In this document: positions 39,379-49,365 of the stretch, in pieces
Numbering within the stretch: the first letter of the stretch is position 1
How the letters are laid out: every line of letters begins with the position of its first letter
Assembly: GCA_964030475.1 (NCBI GenBank)
Contig: CAXIPT010000001.1
Span: forward strand, 3,589,249 to 3,653,248
Reading direction: 5' to 3'
Source: Tethya wilhelma
Taxonomy: Eukaryota > Porifera > Demospongiae > Tethyida > Tethyidae
DNA: 64,000 nucleotides
Translations under genes and position numbers: made by a program
The notes under the pieces: model-generated
Told to the model about the DNA's origin: nothing
What the model saw: only the letters and a program-made list of their open reading frames with translations
The model's database searches: none

Positions 39379-40019
39379 CAAGTTCAGTAAAAGTTGCTTC
39401 CAACATTATAATTTTCAGTAGCATAGAAAGACTAGCTGAAAAACATAGTGTAGATTGAGAGACATGCATGAAGTTTATTATAGGCCACAATTTTTTGTTG
39501 ACTTTCTTTTTCCTGTGTGAATTATATACATTGCAATCCGCAGTTATTTCCCCTTATCATGAACAATACGTACATTGATTAAAAATTGCAACAATCATCA
39601 CGTTTCCGTGTTATCTACATTAGTCTAAGGGCCCTCCCTACCTCAGTAGTTTCATTGGCATAACTTGACCTCATGCTTCTGGCCCTCAGTGTGCCAGACT
39701 CACTGTGTAATGTGCATGCATGTAGGTAATCTGCAACAAGATTAGTTCACCCATGCATGCATGCCATTACAACTGAAACACAGAAGCTATAGTTGATCTC
39801 AATGCAACATAATTATTACGTAATGTTTGTAAACATGAGATGCTCAGTTGGCTTTTGAGAGTCTATGACAATTACTTTTTCTAACTAGTAATAATACATT
39901 ATTGTGATTGTTCTACTTTAGTAATAATTTGTTCTAGAAGTAGGACCAAACTGACTAATGAGTCACTACTGTAACAGTCATGTTAATTATGTATTAAAAA
40001 TAGTTTCTGTGCAATTCTT
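39379..40019. other. Convergent intergenic interval
   Basis: AT-rich spacer between genes 2 (+) and 3 (-); no coding region seen. Confidence 0.4.
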
Positions 40020-40706
40020 CTAACCCCTGCGCCTGATCATGTAATAGTATGCTCGTCTTAGAAGGTTGTAGAGGTGACGAGCTGTGCTCCGAGTGAAATA
40101 GTAACAGTGACGCGATCGCTGAACAGTTACATCATCAGATTCACTCTTTGCTAATTCTTGTAGAGCATCTTTCAACATAACCATCTGTTCCTTTGCCTGA
40201 GCATTTTCATAGTCTTTGTATTGCACCTCAGGATAGTCATCTTCCTGCTCTCTTGCATAGTCATCTTGCTCTTTTGCCAATACATCTTTGAGAATCTCGT
40301 GCAACTCTGGATAATCACCATCGTCTTCTTCCCTAGCCAATTCCTCATAGTCAGCTTGTTTCCTTGCACGAGCTTTGGCATTCTCATAATCGTAAGCTTC
40401 TTCTTTAGCCAGTGCGTCCTTTAGGAGAGCTTCAAACTCCAGAGAATAGTCATCGTCATCCTGTTTTTTTGCATCTTCATAATCGTATTGTTTTTTTGCC
40501 CGAGCATGCTCATAATCACTTTGCTCTTTTGCCATCACACCTTTAAGAAGCGCTTCAAGTTCTTGATAATCATCATCTTGTTTCCTTGCATCTTCATATT
40601 CGTAGCCTCCCTGATTCTTTGCTCCATAATCCTCCTGGCTAGTAGGAATAGCTTGAGCCAATTGAAAGGCTGCAATAATTGCAAGAAGAAAGATAGTGTT
40701 ATTCAT
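40020..40706 (-). CDS. Secreted acidic pro-region protein 3 with Tyr/Arg-rich C-terminal peptide
   Basis: An intronless 228-residue frame with signal peptide MNNTIFLLAIIAAFQLAQA. The pro-region (about 20-190) is built from degenerate repeats of LExLLKDxLAKEQxDYE...AKKQDDDDY, acidic and rich in Asp-Tyr. It ends VQRSRHCYYFTRSTARHLYN followed by LLRRAYYYMIRRRG, a cationic, Tyr-rich ~32-residue tail with one Cys. The last residue Gly is a possible C-terminal amidation signal. The same tail pattern (R-x-x-C-Y-Y ... L-L-Y/R-x-x-x-R-x-x-Y-Y-x-x-R-R-R-x-G) recurs in gene 4, marking them as paralogues. Function inferred as precursor of a cationic peptide. Confidence 0.72.
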   Translation of the reverse strand: MNNTIFLLAIIAAFQLAQAIPTSQEDYGAKNQGGYEYEDARKQDDDYQELEALLKGVMAKEQSDYEHARAKKQYDYEDAKKQDDDDYSLEFEALLKDALAKEEAYDYENAKARARKQADYEELAREEDDGDYPELHEILKDVLAKEQDDYAREQEDDYPEVQYKDYENAQAKEQMVMLKDALQELAKSESDDVTVQRSRHCYYFTRSTARHLYNLLRRAYYYMIRRRG

Positions 40707-40761
40707 GATGATGGGCAGTAGCTAAATGAAGTTTTGAAGTAATCACAGTTTACTAGTAGTT

Positions 40762-40769
40762 TTTTTATA
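40762..40769 (-). promoter_or_regulatory. TATA box of gene 3
   Basis: CTATAAAAAAA on the minus strand, about 58 bp before ATG 40706. Confidence 0.55.
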
Positions 40770-41368
40770 GATAGATCTTAGCTTCCTACAGTATTTACAA
40801 GTTAGTTTGGTTCTGGATACACTTCAAGTAACGACATGAACATGTTGATAGGCAATGACAGCTTGTAAACTAAACAGTGGTTGAGCGAGGCAAACACTAA
40901 CTACCTATGGTAGCTATAAGTTTGATCAGTAAACAACTTTGATGTGACATGTCAACTTGATGTCATTGCATTTCTTACCATGCAGCTGCAAATGGTATGT
41001 ATACATGGTAACAGCGATGTCATGAATACATATTGTATGTAGATGCATGCCAAATCCTTTCCCACGCAATTGGCATAATTAATTATGGCTCATTCCTGAA
41101 TGATTTATCCATAGAGTTTTATTTATCATTAAATTATTATTTGACCTACCATGTTGAATCACAAAAAATACAGATCTGTGCTTATGAAACTTAAACATTA
41201 ATTTTTATTGTTGGTATGCAAAGAACACTAGTCTTATGATAATAATATAATTATTGATTTCACTATACTGAATCCATTCTATAGACCATCTAATGTACAA
41301 GTCATGTCCACACTACTATAATAATGTTATCTGTTATGAGTCTATAGTAATACATTAATTGTTAGAGT
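40770..41368. other. Intergenic interval between genes 3 and 4
   Basis: AT-rich DNA with no coding region or repeat recognised. Confidence 0.4.
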
Positions 41369-41728
41369 TTAGCCTTGACGACGACGATAGATGTAGTACA
41401 CCTTCCTAAACATTCGGTAGAGAAGTGAAAGGCTTCTTGGGGCAATGTAGTAACATCCATATCTCTGAGCTTTGGCAGCCTCTTGAGTATTTGCCATGAG
41501 GTTCTCCAGTTCTGCTAGTCCATCCCCGTCATCATAGTCTTGCTCGTTAGCTAGGATATCTTTATAATCCTCTTCTTCCCTTGCCAAAACATTATTGTAG
41601 TTATAATCACCTTGTCCTTTCACTTTCAGTATATTCTCAAGAGCCTTTTCAATATCAGTATCTTTTGAAGCTGCTGAAAGTTGAATAAAAGCAAATGCAA
41701 CCAACAAAATTATGGTAATACGATGCAT
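41369..41728 (-). CDS. Secreted acidic pro-region protein 4, short paralogue of gene 3
   Basis: An intronless 119-residue frame. The signal peptide MHRITIILLVAFAFIQLSAA is followed by a short acidic pro-region (ILKVKGQGDYNYNNVLAREE EDYKDILANEQDYDDGDG) using the same L-A-x-E-x-D-Y wording as gene 3, with fewer repeats. The C-terminal AQRYGCYYIAPRSLSLLYRM FRKVYYIYRRRQG is cationic and Tyr-rich with one Cys, and lines up with the tail of gene 3 including the terminal Gly. A repeat-expanded or repeat-contracted tandem duplicate is the simplest reading. Confidence 0.72.
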   Translation of the reverse strand: MHRITIILLVAFAFIQLSAASKDTDIEKALENILKVKGQGDYNYNNVLAREEEDYKDILANEQDYDDGDGLAELENLMANTQEAAKAQRYGCYYIAPRSLSLLYRMFRKVYYIYRRRQG

Positions 41729-41781
41729 TTTGCTAGTAGTTTGATATCATTGAAATTCAACTCTTGTTTACATGTTTGTTT

Positions 41782-41790
41782 CTTATATAC
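41782..41790 (-). promoter_or_regulatory. TATA box of gene 4
   Basis: GTATATAAGA on the minus strand, about 55 bp before ATG 41728. Confidence 0.6.
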
Positions 41791-42501
41791 CCGGCTGTAA
41801 TGTTCCAAGCTACTGTTCATCTATATGTTTTGAACAGTTCAGTTTAGTTCTGGAAACAAGTCAACTAACGACAGCCACATGTTTTGGTTGTTGACAGTTT
41901 GTCAGTGTTACCGGTAGAGACCTATGCATAATAAGTATACAATGGCAAGAATACCAGGCATTGGTCCAGGAGTATAGCTATAATAAGTATATAATTATAG
42001 TTGTAGGGGCTGACTATATGCCAGACTAGTTATTGTTTAACCATGGATGCTAAAGCATTATCATTAAATCTGTGTTGTTTAATAGCATACTCATGCAATT
42101 GCTTCAAAACAAAACTGTATGCATTCACTTCATCCTTGGAGTATGTATTATGCATAAGCAATAGCCTATGTAAAAGTAGTTATGGATAACTGATTCAGAT
42201 CAAATTACTGTTACAAAAAACCCTGTAATTTCAATTCATCTACGTATCACTGTCAATAATATTGAATTTTACATCTACCACACAGGTATCGCTTAGTATC
42301 ATGGTATTTACATGATCTGTATAATAATCTAAATCGTATGCATACATAATCCTATACATTTTCAGTCATAATATTCTTATAGTCCTTCTATACTGAGTCT
42401 CATACGTATCAGCTACAAATAATTATTATCTTTACTACATGTTCAATCATATCAGTTTGCTCTATGTCTACATATATAATTATATATCATTATGGTTCTG
42501 T
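41791..42501. other. Intergenic interval between genes 4 and 5
   Basis: AT-rich DNA; nothing recognised. Confidence 0.4.
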
Positions 42502-43254
42502 TTACTCTTTGGTCTTCTTGCATTTGCCATAAACAAGATTACACACTGTGCGTCCAATCTTGCCAGCTCTGCGTACAAATTTTTTCACCATGCCACCAAA
42601 CCTCCCAGCTTTAGACTTCAGTGTGCGATACCACCTTCCAGCTTTGCGACGAATCTTCTTATACCACCTCCCCGTTACTTTTCTTACTCTACCTATTCCT
42701 CTTCTGATTCCACCATACCACCTCCTAAATCGCCTTCCTACCCTCCTTCGGACTTTTGAATATAATTTCCTCACTCTTCCACCAATCCTACGTGCAGTCT
42801 TCCCAATCCACCTTTTAGCTCTTCGTATAACACGTGAGCGTACTTTCCTGTATGTTCTCCTTACTGCATTTCTCACTCTTCTGAATGTACGCCTAAAGCG
42901 TCGAAAAAATTGTATTGCAGCTTTTTTCTCATCATACTTTTCCGCCACTGCAGTCTCACTTTGTAACCAAGTGTGGATATCTTGTTCCAAAACTTGAGGC
43001 TTTCTTCGCAAATATTTGCACATTGCCTTTCCAGCACGTTTGGCGACAAAACTCCAGATCTGTTCTTCAGCAATTTCATCGTCATCTTGTTCACCATCAT
43101 CCTGTTGCAACTGAGCAGCTAGCTTGAGCTCACTCAGGAGCGAGTCCTCGTAATTCTCAGAGTAGGAAACATCTTGAGCACTAACCTCTGCAGACTCTGC
43201 ACATAGAGCAAACACAGCCAGAAACAAAACTACGTAAATGCTGGCGGTACTCAT
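42502..43254 (-). CDS. Secreted Arg-rich protein 5 (block A member 1)
   Basis: An intronless 250-residue protein. ATG 43254 (MSTASIYVVLFLAVFALCAE) is chosen because it opens a signal peptide and the TATA box lies at 43331-43340, so the longer open frame (to 43347) would begin upstream of transcription. An acidic segment (QQDDGEQDDDEIAEEQ) leads to a helical module, IWSFVAKRAGKAMCKYLRRK-PQVLEQDIHTWL, shared with genes 6, 7 and 9. The C-terminal half is extremely cationic: tandem ~11-13-residue units such as RRVRNAVRRTYRKVRSR, RVGRRFRRWYGGIRRGIGR, KVTGRWYKKIRRKAGRWYR, ending GRTVCNLVYGKCKKTKE. It looks like a secreted, helix-repeat cationic protein masked by an acidic pro-part. Confidence 0.72.
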   Translation of the reverse strand: MSTASIYVVLFLAVFALCAESAEVSAQDVSYSENYEDSLLSELKLAAQLQQDDGEQDDDEIAEEQIWSFVAKRAGKAMCKYLRRKPQVLEQDIHTWLQSETAVAEKYDEKKAAIQFFRRFRRTFRRVRNAVRRTYRKVRSRVIRRAKRWIGKTARRIGGRVRKLYSKVRRRVGRRFRRWYGGIRRGIGRVRKVTGRWYKKIRRKAGRWYRTLKSKAGRFGGMVKKFVRRAGKIGRTVCNLVYGKCKKTKE

Positions 43255-43330
43255 GATGGATTTATACCCTCCTTTCATGCATTTGTTATCATTCACCTCA
43301 TGAACAGTGAAGAAATAAAGTGTGATTTGG

Positions 43331-43340
43331 TTTTTTATAC
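43331..43340 (-). promoter_or_regulatory. TATA box of gene 5
   Basis: GTATAAAAAA on the minus strand, about 80 bp before ATG 43254. Confidence 0.6.
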
Positions 43341-43829
43341 TGAGCATAAGTTGTTGTTCATAGATGTTGAATGCAGGAAATTGTGTGCCTCACCTAAAGT
43401 TGCAATAATGTCACATAATGCGTGTGAAGAACAAGTTACTTAATTCACAGTGCTGTTATATTACAAACTTCCATATAGGAATCGAACCTGTAGTCAACAA
43501 TTGCAACAACAACAAAAACATGCAGCAGCAAAAAAAAGTGTGAGAACAAGAAGTCAGGATTAGCAACTCTCTTCATGTTCCACAATAATTACATTATGTA
43601 TATAATATATACATAGCAACAATTCATTTTAATACAGCTAGTCCTCACTGGGAATTATAGTTTAATTATAATAATATTATCTCAGTGTATGATACAATGT
43701 ACAAATTATTTTATGTGTAAAATGTCACTTTTGACAGATATACTGTGATTATTGTCCACACACTTGTAGCACACCCAGTTCATAAAGTTTACAGTAACAT
43801 TGATAGTTCACTCAGGATCGAGTGGTTCC
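43341..43829. other. Intergenic interval between genes 5 and 6
   Basis: AT-rich DNA; no coding region recognised. Confidence 0.4.
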
Positions 43830-44493
43830 TCATCCACTCAGACTCCATGGATACATAAACAGCTTGCACATTCCTTTCATGATCTTGCTAGCTTTACGTG
43901 TGAATATCCTCATTTTGCTTTGAAATCTACCAGCCCTCGAATTCAGTAGTCGGTACCATCTCCTGGACATATTCTGGATCCTATTGTACATTCCATTGCT
44001 GCTGCGCATTATTCCCCTTGCTCGGTTTTGTAGCCTGCGATACCATTGTCGGCTCAAACTTCGGCCCATTCCACGAAGCCGTCTCTGATAATAGTTTCTG
44101 TAGTAATTCCGGTAATAATTTCGCCAGTAATACAAGTATCTCCTGCATCGACGTCGACACCAACGTCGTCTCTGTGCCACTCATGCCTGCCCTTCCATGG
44201 TGTTAAGTTCCTGTAGCCAAGCCTTAAAATCTTGCTCTACAACTAGAGATTTTGTAGAAATTTTTTTGCATATTTTCATCAATACTCTATGCTTGGCAAG
44301 AATATTCAAGAATTGCATTTCAGCCTCATTGTCTTCATCAGAGAGTCCATTGTTTTGCTGTATTTTGGCTGCTTGGATGAGTGCATGTTCAAGAGAATTC
44401 TCATGGAATTTTGAAGCACTTACTCTAGCCAATTCAAAAGTCAGAGCAATTAAAAATAGCAAGAAAGAGAAACAGAAGTTTGCCACAACCCAT
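43830..44493 (-). pseudogene. Gene 6: acidic/Arg-Tyr-rich protein interrupted by an in-frame TGA
   Basis: Two open stretches lie in the same minus-strand frame, split by a single TGA at 44181-44183. The upstream stretch has a hydrophobic signal-like segment (FCFSFLLFLIALTFELARVS), an acidic patch (LSDEDNEAE) and the shared helical module (FLNILAKHRVLMKICKK ... VVEQDFKAWL). The downstream stretch is Arg/Tyr-rich (WCRRRCRRYLYYWRNYYRNY, then WYRLLNSRAGRFQSKMRIF, ending YPWSLSG). No in-frame ATG opens the signal segment; the nearest ATG (44493) is out of frame by one base. No TATA box is seen. The two lesions favour a recently broken gene. Readthrough or sequence error cannot be excluded. Confidence 0.6.
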
Positions 44494-44877
44494 TTTTCTG
44501 ACTCTTTGAAGCTATTGTATTCTTGTTAAGTGGGCCACATGTGGTGACTATACGCTTATTGACCCAAGAACAAGCATGAGCTTGTTTACAGTGTAGGAAT
44601 TGAATGCTCACTTGGTTCTAGTGCCCAGTCAAGTTGTGTCAACAGACAAGACACTTTAATTACAGTTACCCAATGTAAAACTGACAGTGATTATCGTTCA
44701 GTATTAACAGATACATCAAACTTTTGACACCCAAACAAGTAATGACTATGTTACAGTGTTTAGTGTTCAAAATTAATGATTTCCAAGAACCAGCCAGAAA
44801 AGCCCAAGAGTCTTGAGATTATGTGGGGTCCTTTCAATTAATGTGTACATTTACATGACCCATGGTGAATTGAGGCT

Positions 44878-45080
44878 ATGAACATGTTTATGGTCATGTT
44901 GTTCACTACAATTCATGTTTTGGTCTTGAATATGGTTAGATTAGAATTGTTTGTTTATGACTATTCGTGTGAAACAATTTTTTGTCCAATTTTACAAACA
45001 TCCTTTGTCCATTGTGATACGTACTGGTACATGTTATATGACCTGTCATTGCATGTTTACATTGTAAATTTATAGATCAT
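44878..45080 (-). pseudogene. Degenerate relic of gene 8 (block A)
   Basis: Patches match the gene 8 region in order: TTTTGGTCTTGAA (compare 49397-49409), GTGAAACAA...TTTTGTCCAATTT (compare 49434-49470) and CCATTGYGATACKTACTG (compare 49752-49770, the start-codon end). The reading frame is lost and the middle is deleted. Confidence 0.6.
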
Positions 45081-45685
45081 TATTATTATGATATGATAAG
45101 TATTATATGCATATTCTGACATGTCATGCAGGACCCCATGTAAAGCTACCTTCCTAAGACATTGTACTCAATAAACTTCCTTCACAGAGTACTAGTGATT
45201 CCCATTTATGTTCTTATGGCTTGTGGGATAACTAGACTATCAATCCTTAGCATCCTAAACTTAAGGTTCCTAGGTTCAAAGCAGAGTTATATCTAAGGAT
45301 GCATCATGGGATCATTCAACATTAGAATCCTTATTTTTCTTACAAAAGAGTATTAAATTTTGGCTGTGCTATAAAGTTAGAATCTGATAATCACCAGTTA
45401 ATTTCCTTCACCTCCCATGAACACCACCCACACCTTTACCATATCATGCCAATAGCAATTATAAGCTATGTATACTACAGCCTGTCAAGGTCAAAGGGAA
45501 GAACCTAGGAATGAGGCTATCGTATACCACCAACTCTGTTTATAATTATTATCATGGTGTTTCTTTAACTTTTACCACAAAAATAGCCAGCCAGTATTGT
45601 ATGGTCCATTAATTAATTTGGGCGAGTATCTGAATTTAACATGAAACATACATGTATGCATGCCACCCACAAGGTCATGATTTGG
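45081..45685. other. Intergenic interval in block A
   Basis: Parallels 49,900-50,400 of block B in short patches (AATAAACTTCCTTCAC..GAGT, GGCTTGTGGGATARCTA, CTCCCATRAA, CCACCCACAC), so it belongs to the duplicated block. No coding region. Confidence 0.5.
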
Positions 45686-45880
45686 GAGGAGTCACGGTTG
45701 CACCAGCTCCAATCAATCATCCAATTTTCTTTGGTAATAGCCAATTAACTTTTAAAGTATAAAGATCATAATTGCAGCAACTCTCTTCACTCTTGCCATT
45801 GTGGTTTGTCTTTCACAAGCCAAGCCAGTAAAGAGCTTGGAAGACAATCTGTTGAGCACTGTACCGTATGCATGCATGTA
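45686..45880 (+). pseudogene. Truncated relic of gene 9 (block A)
   Basis: The stretch repeats the 5' UTR and signal-peptide region of gene 9 (50,560-50,720): GCAGCAACTCTCTTCACTCT, TTTGTCTTTCACAAGCCAAG and AAGAGCTTGGAAGAC are shared. The start codon is ATA in place of ATG (AGTATAAAGATCAT), an insertion follows, and homology stops about 40 codons in. Everything downstream, including all four modules, is absent. Confidence 0.75.
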
Positions 45881-46146
45881 TCCATTAGGCGCATGCAAGC
45901 ATATGAGCCATGCAGTACATTCTAGTATAGCTAGCTTAATTGCATTAATCAGTGTATTGCACATTACAAGGCTGCATGTACATTTATTCTATCATGTGTA
46001 TTTTACTTTTAATTGTTTATGATCTAGTTATATAGGAATATACACAATGTCATTGATCTAGACACTATAATTATCTACATCAACTGTTGTGATTCAGATC
46101 TACCACTATACTATTTTTTTCGATTTGCCAACCAATTGAGTCCATT

Positions 46147-46521
46147 ATTCTCAGTGGCGGATCTAGGAAATTGAATAGGGGGGTTCTAATGAATGCGCGC
46201 GGAGCGCGCGAAAAATTTTACGTAGCCACGCCCACTTTCGGTCGCAACAGCCCCGCCCCTTTAGCGCTCGTGCAGCTAAAATTTTGCCAAAAAAGCCTGA
46301 ATGGAAGAAAAAAACGGCAAGAAAGAGACAGAAACTCTATATCTTTCATAAAAGACTAATATTCAGCGTGATTCTGAGTTGCTTTTAGTATTTTTAAGTT
46401 GAAAGGAGGGTTCCATCTTGGCCTTTTCCAATCTGCACAGTTAATTATAATGCGAGATCTTAGCTGAAAGGGGGGTTCCGTGGAACCCTTGAACCCCCCC
46501 CCTGGATCCGCCACTGATTCT
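46147..46521. mobile_element. 365 bp CAGTGGCGG-ended element with 5 bp flanking repeats
   Basis: Ends CAGTGGCGGATCTAGG (46152) and CCTGGATCCGCCACTG (ending 46516) are inverted repeats. The direct repeat ATTCT flanks both sides (46147-46151 and 46517-46521). The body holds GGGGGGTTC tracts and a GCGCGCGGAGCGCGCG palindrome and no coding frame. Such termini are common in non-autonomous DNA transposons; the superfamily is left open because the flank repeat is 5 bp rather than the 8 bp of hAT. Confidence 0.75.
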
Positions 46522-46560
46522 GGTTGAATTTTTATTGTAACAGGGATAATATAATATTAT

Positions 46561-47266
46561 TAAGCCTCGGCGCGTGCGTAGCACGTGCAGAGGATTACGG
46601 TAGTCGTTTTGTGTGTCTGTCTGTCTGTCTGTTTGTTCCATCGAAATCTCAAGAAAGACAGCTCTAGCGACAAAATTGATGGTACTTACGTTCATAAATC
46701 TGAATGATCTTGTAGAAATATATTTTTTGTTGTCTAAAATACTTTAGTTTCCGAAATTTCAGGCTTTTGTGCCTTTCTGAGCGCTTAGCTTCGAGACCAC
46801 GCCTACTAATTTGGTGTGAGTTATCCAGAATTTGTGTAGACAAGGCTCTCTGAATGGCTGCTGTTGCTGAACTGTTGGCCATTGTTGTTTGGCAAGACAG
46901 ACAGGAGTTGGCCTGCTTTATATATGTAAGCATATATATAGGGCATGGCAAAGATTTTTACATTGTGGCCAGTTTGATATAGCTAGCTAAATTAATCAGT
47001 GCCATCACTGAGTTAGACTCACTGTAGGTCCAGCAGCTAGACTTTGCTATCTGACAGCAGCTGAGTATTCCAATGCATGTATAATTATTGTAGCAAAGCT
47101 AATCTGGTTCATAGTCTGTGACATGACATTGTGCTGTTTTACCATGCACACTCAAAGTTAGCTATGAGTCTAGATGGATTAGTAAATGAGTCTCGTTGCT
47201 GAAGTTCTCAGTGATACACTCGATCTTTTGCACAGTGTGCTAGCTAGTTGAGTGCGCCGAGGCTTA
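46561..47266. mobile_element. ~0.7 kb non-autonomous TIR element, copy 2
   Basis: TIRs TAAGCCTCGGCGC (46561-46573) and GCGCCGAGGCTTA (47254-47266). Inverted relative to copy 1 at 28217-28932, with the CTGTCTGTCTG tract and GTACTTACGTTCATAA segment shared. Homology continues into TGCACCATTGGTGCCTTCATTA on the right, as in copy 1. It sits between duplicated blocks A and B. Confidence 0.75.
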
Positions 47267-47399
47267 TGCACCATTGGTGCCTTCATTATTGTTGGTTCTT
47301 GAAGTACCACTGCCAGTATGTTTCTGTTTACTCTCTAATTGATAGCTCTTCTTCAAGTTGTTTTTTCCATAAACAAGATTACACACTCTCCCAGCTTTG

Positions 47400-48215
47400 C
47401 TTATAAATTTTTCACTATGTTACCAAATTACCACTGTTTTACCAAATTTCCCAGCTTTAGACTTTAGCATGCGATACCACCTTCCAGCTTTGCGACGGAT
47501 GTTCTTATATAACCTTCCTGTTACTTTTCTTACTCTGCCCACTCCCTTTTTTATTCGCCTAGACCATTTCTTAAGCCTCCTGTGTACCTTTTTTTGGATT
47601 TTTGAAGAAAATCTCCTCACTCTTCTACGAATTCCACGCCTGACCTTTCTGAAAATTCCTCTTACTTTTCTCACTGCCCACTCCCTTTTTTATTCGCCTG
47701 TACCATTTCTTGAACCTCCTACCCACCTTCTTTCGAATTTTTGAAGAAAATCTCCTCACTCTTCTACGAATTCTACGCCTGACCTTTCTGAAAACCCTTC
47801 TAACTGGTCGGAAAATTCGTCTGCGTACTCTCCTCACTACTCTTCTGAATGCACGCCTAAAGCGTCGAAAAAATTGTATTGCAGCTTTTTTCTCATCCAC
47901 CACTGAAGTCTCACTTTGTAACCAAGTGTGGATATCTTGTTCCAAAACTTGAGGCTTTCTTCGCAAATATTTGCACAATGCCTTTCCAGCACGTTTGGTG
48001 ACAAAATTCCAGATCTGTTCTTCAGCAATTTCATCGTCATCTTGTTCACCATCATCTTGCTGCAACTGAGCAGCTAGCTTGAGTTCACTCAGGAGCGAGT
48101 CCTCGTAATTCTGAAAGTAAGAAACATCTTGAGCACTAACCTCTGCAGACGTTGACTCTGCACACGGAGCAAAGACAGCCAGAAACAAAACTATGGAGGT
48201 GCTGGCTGTACTCAT
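47400..48215 (-). pseudogene. Gene 7: frameshifted paralogue of gene 5 (block B member 1)
   Basis: ATG 48215 (MSTASTSIVLFLAVFAPCAE) opens a frame nearly the same as gene 5 through the acidic segment and the module IWNFVTKRAGKALCKYLRRK-PQVLEQDIHTWL, then into Arg-rich repeats (RRRVRRFSSKIRKKVGRRFK). Near 47,670 a two-base loss within the repeat array (compare GGGCAGTGAG with GGGCAGAGTAAG) shifts the frame, which ends at 47625. The out-of-frame continuation (47674-47420) still reads as family repeats. It is broken again near 47,420, and the Cys-containing C-terminus is present only as fragments. The TATA position is degenerate (TTAAGTAAAC). The intact 196-residue first part could still be made. 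Confidence 0.65.
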
Positions 48216-48479
48216 GACAAATTTACCCTCCTTTCGTGCATTTGTTATCATTCTCAGCGCAGACTCTGAGAGTTTGTTCCTATAATTATGTTTAACCAAG
48301 AATTATGCCGCAGTTTACTTAAAAGTTGTAAACAATGTCACATTGTATGTGAAGAACAAGTTACTTAATCTACAGTGTTGTATTATCACAACTTTCCGTG
48401 TAGGAACAAGAACCTATAACGGCCATGATGATCCATAGATACACTGATTAATAATCATGCAGCTTGATAATGGTGATTT
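48216..48479. other. Intergenic interval in block B
   Basis: No coding region. Shares patches with the flank of gene 5 (ACATTGTATGTGAAGAACAAG, trimmed, versus 43,410-43,440). Confidence 0.4.
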
Positions 48480-48860
48480 CACTTCCACTCCAGCTCTGGA
48501 TTTGCTAGCGTTACACATATGCAGACATCCTATCCTCACTTTCTTTAAAAATCTACTATATATATATATATAGCTTTTTAATTCAGTTTCCACAATCAGG
48601 CTACAATATTGAGTAATTAAGAGAGATAATGTGCAGCAGCAATGGAATGTACAATAGAATCCAGAACATGTCTAGGAGATGGTGCATACTGGGCTATTGT
48701 TGGCTCAAACCATAGCCCATTCCACAAAGCCACCTCTGATAGTAGCCTGAGTTTCTGCAATATCTCTAATCTTAAAATCTTTCTCTATAATAGGGCTTAA
48801 GGTTCTCTTGCAAATTTTTACACGTTTTCTGAATGCTATTCTTGAGAGAAGAATTTTCGT
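48480..48860 (-). pseudogene. Degenerate relic of gene 6 (block B)
   Basis: Ordered matches to the Arg/Tyr-rich half of gene 6: AGCAATGGAATGTACAATAG, AGGAGATGGT, TGTTGGCTCAAAC, CCCATTCCACRAAGCC and CTCTGATARTAG, then a match to the module region (AAAATCTTKCTCTA). Many indels, no open frame. Confidence 0.7.
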
Positions 48861-49365
48861 TTTGAATTCTTGCTACTTAAGTCACAGTCACTACAATACA
48901 CTAATTTATACATTGACCCAACATTTTGCATAGAGGAATTGAATTCTCATTATTTATAATTGCATCGCTCTATATAGTGTCTAGACAAATTGTGTCAATG
49001 GACAATAATTTTATTATTAAGTACACCCAGTACTCAATGCAAAACTAACAAAAAATATTATTAAGTATCATGCAATAATTTTATAATAGGTGTATATCAA
49101 TTTATTTTTTTTTACAATACAAACAAGTAATAGAAATAGTAACTGTTTTTGTTGTTTAGTTTTCAAAAAAAAAAGTGCAAACATGTACATTTTAAAGTGA
49201 ATGACTCATGAAGCACTGAAGCTATGAACATCATGCATGTCTATGATGATATTGCTTACTAGGGTCACTTCACGGGTACATTTTGCAAAAAGCGGTGATG
49301 AAGATCCAAGAATTAAGTAAGTTTAACTTGTTAGAAAGTATTCCCTACTTGGTTACTCTAAACTA
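48861..49365. other. Intergenic interval in block B
   Basis: AT-rich with short homologies to 44,560-44,880; no coding region. Confidence 0.4.

Noticed and set aside
43254..43347. N-terminal extension of gene 5
   Set aside because: It would start upstream of the TATA box; ATG 43254 opens the signal peptide.
45752..45964. 70-codon minus-strand frame over the gene 9 relic
   Set aside because: Antisense shadow; the plus strand shows clear homology to gene 9.
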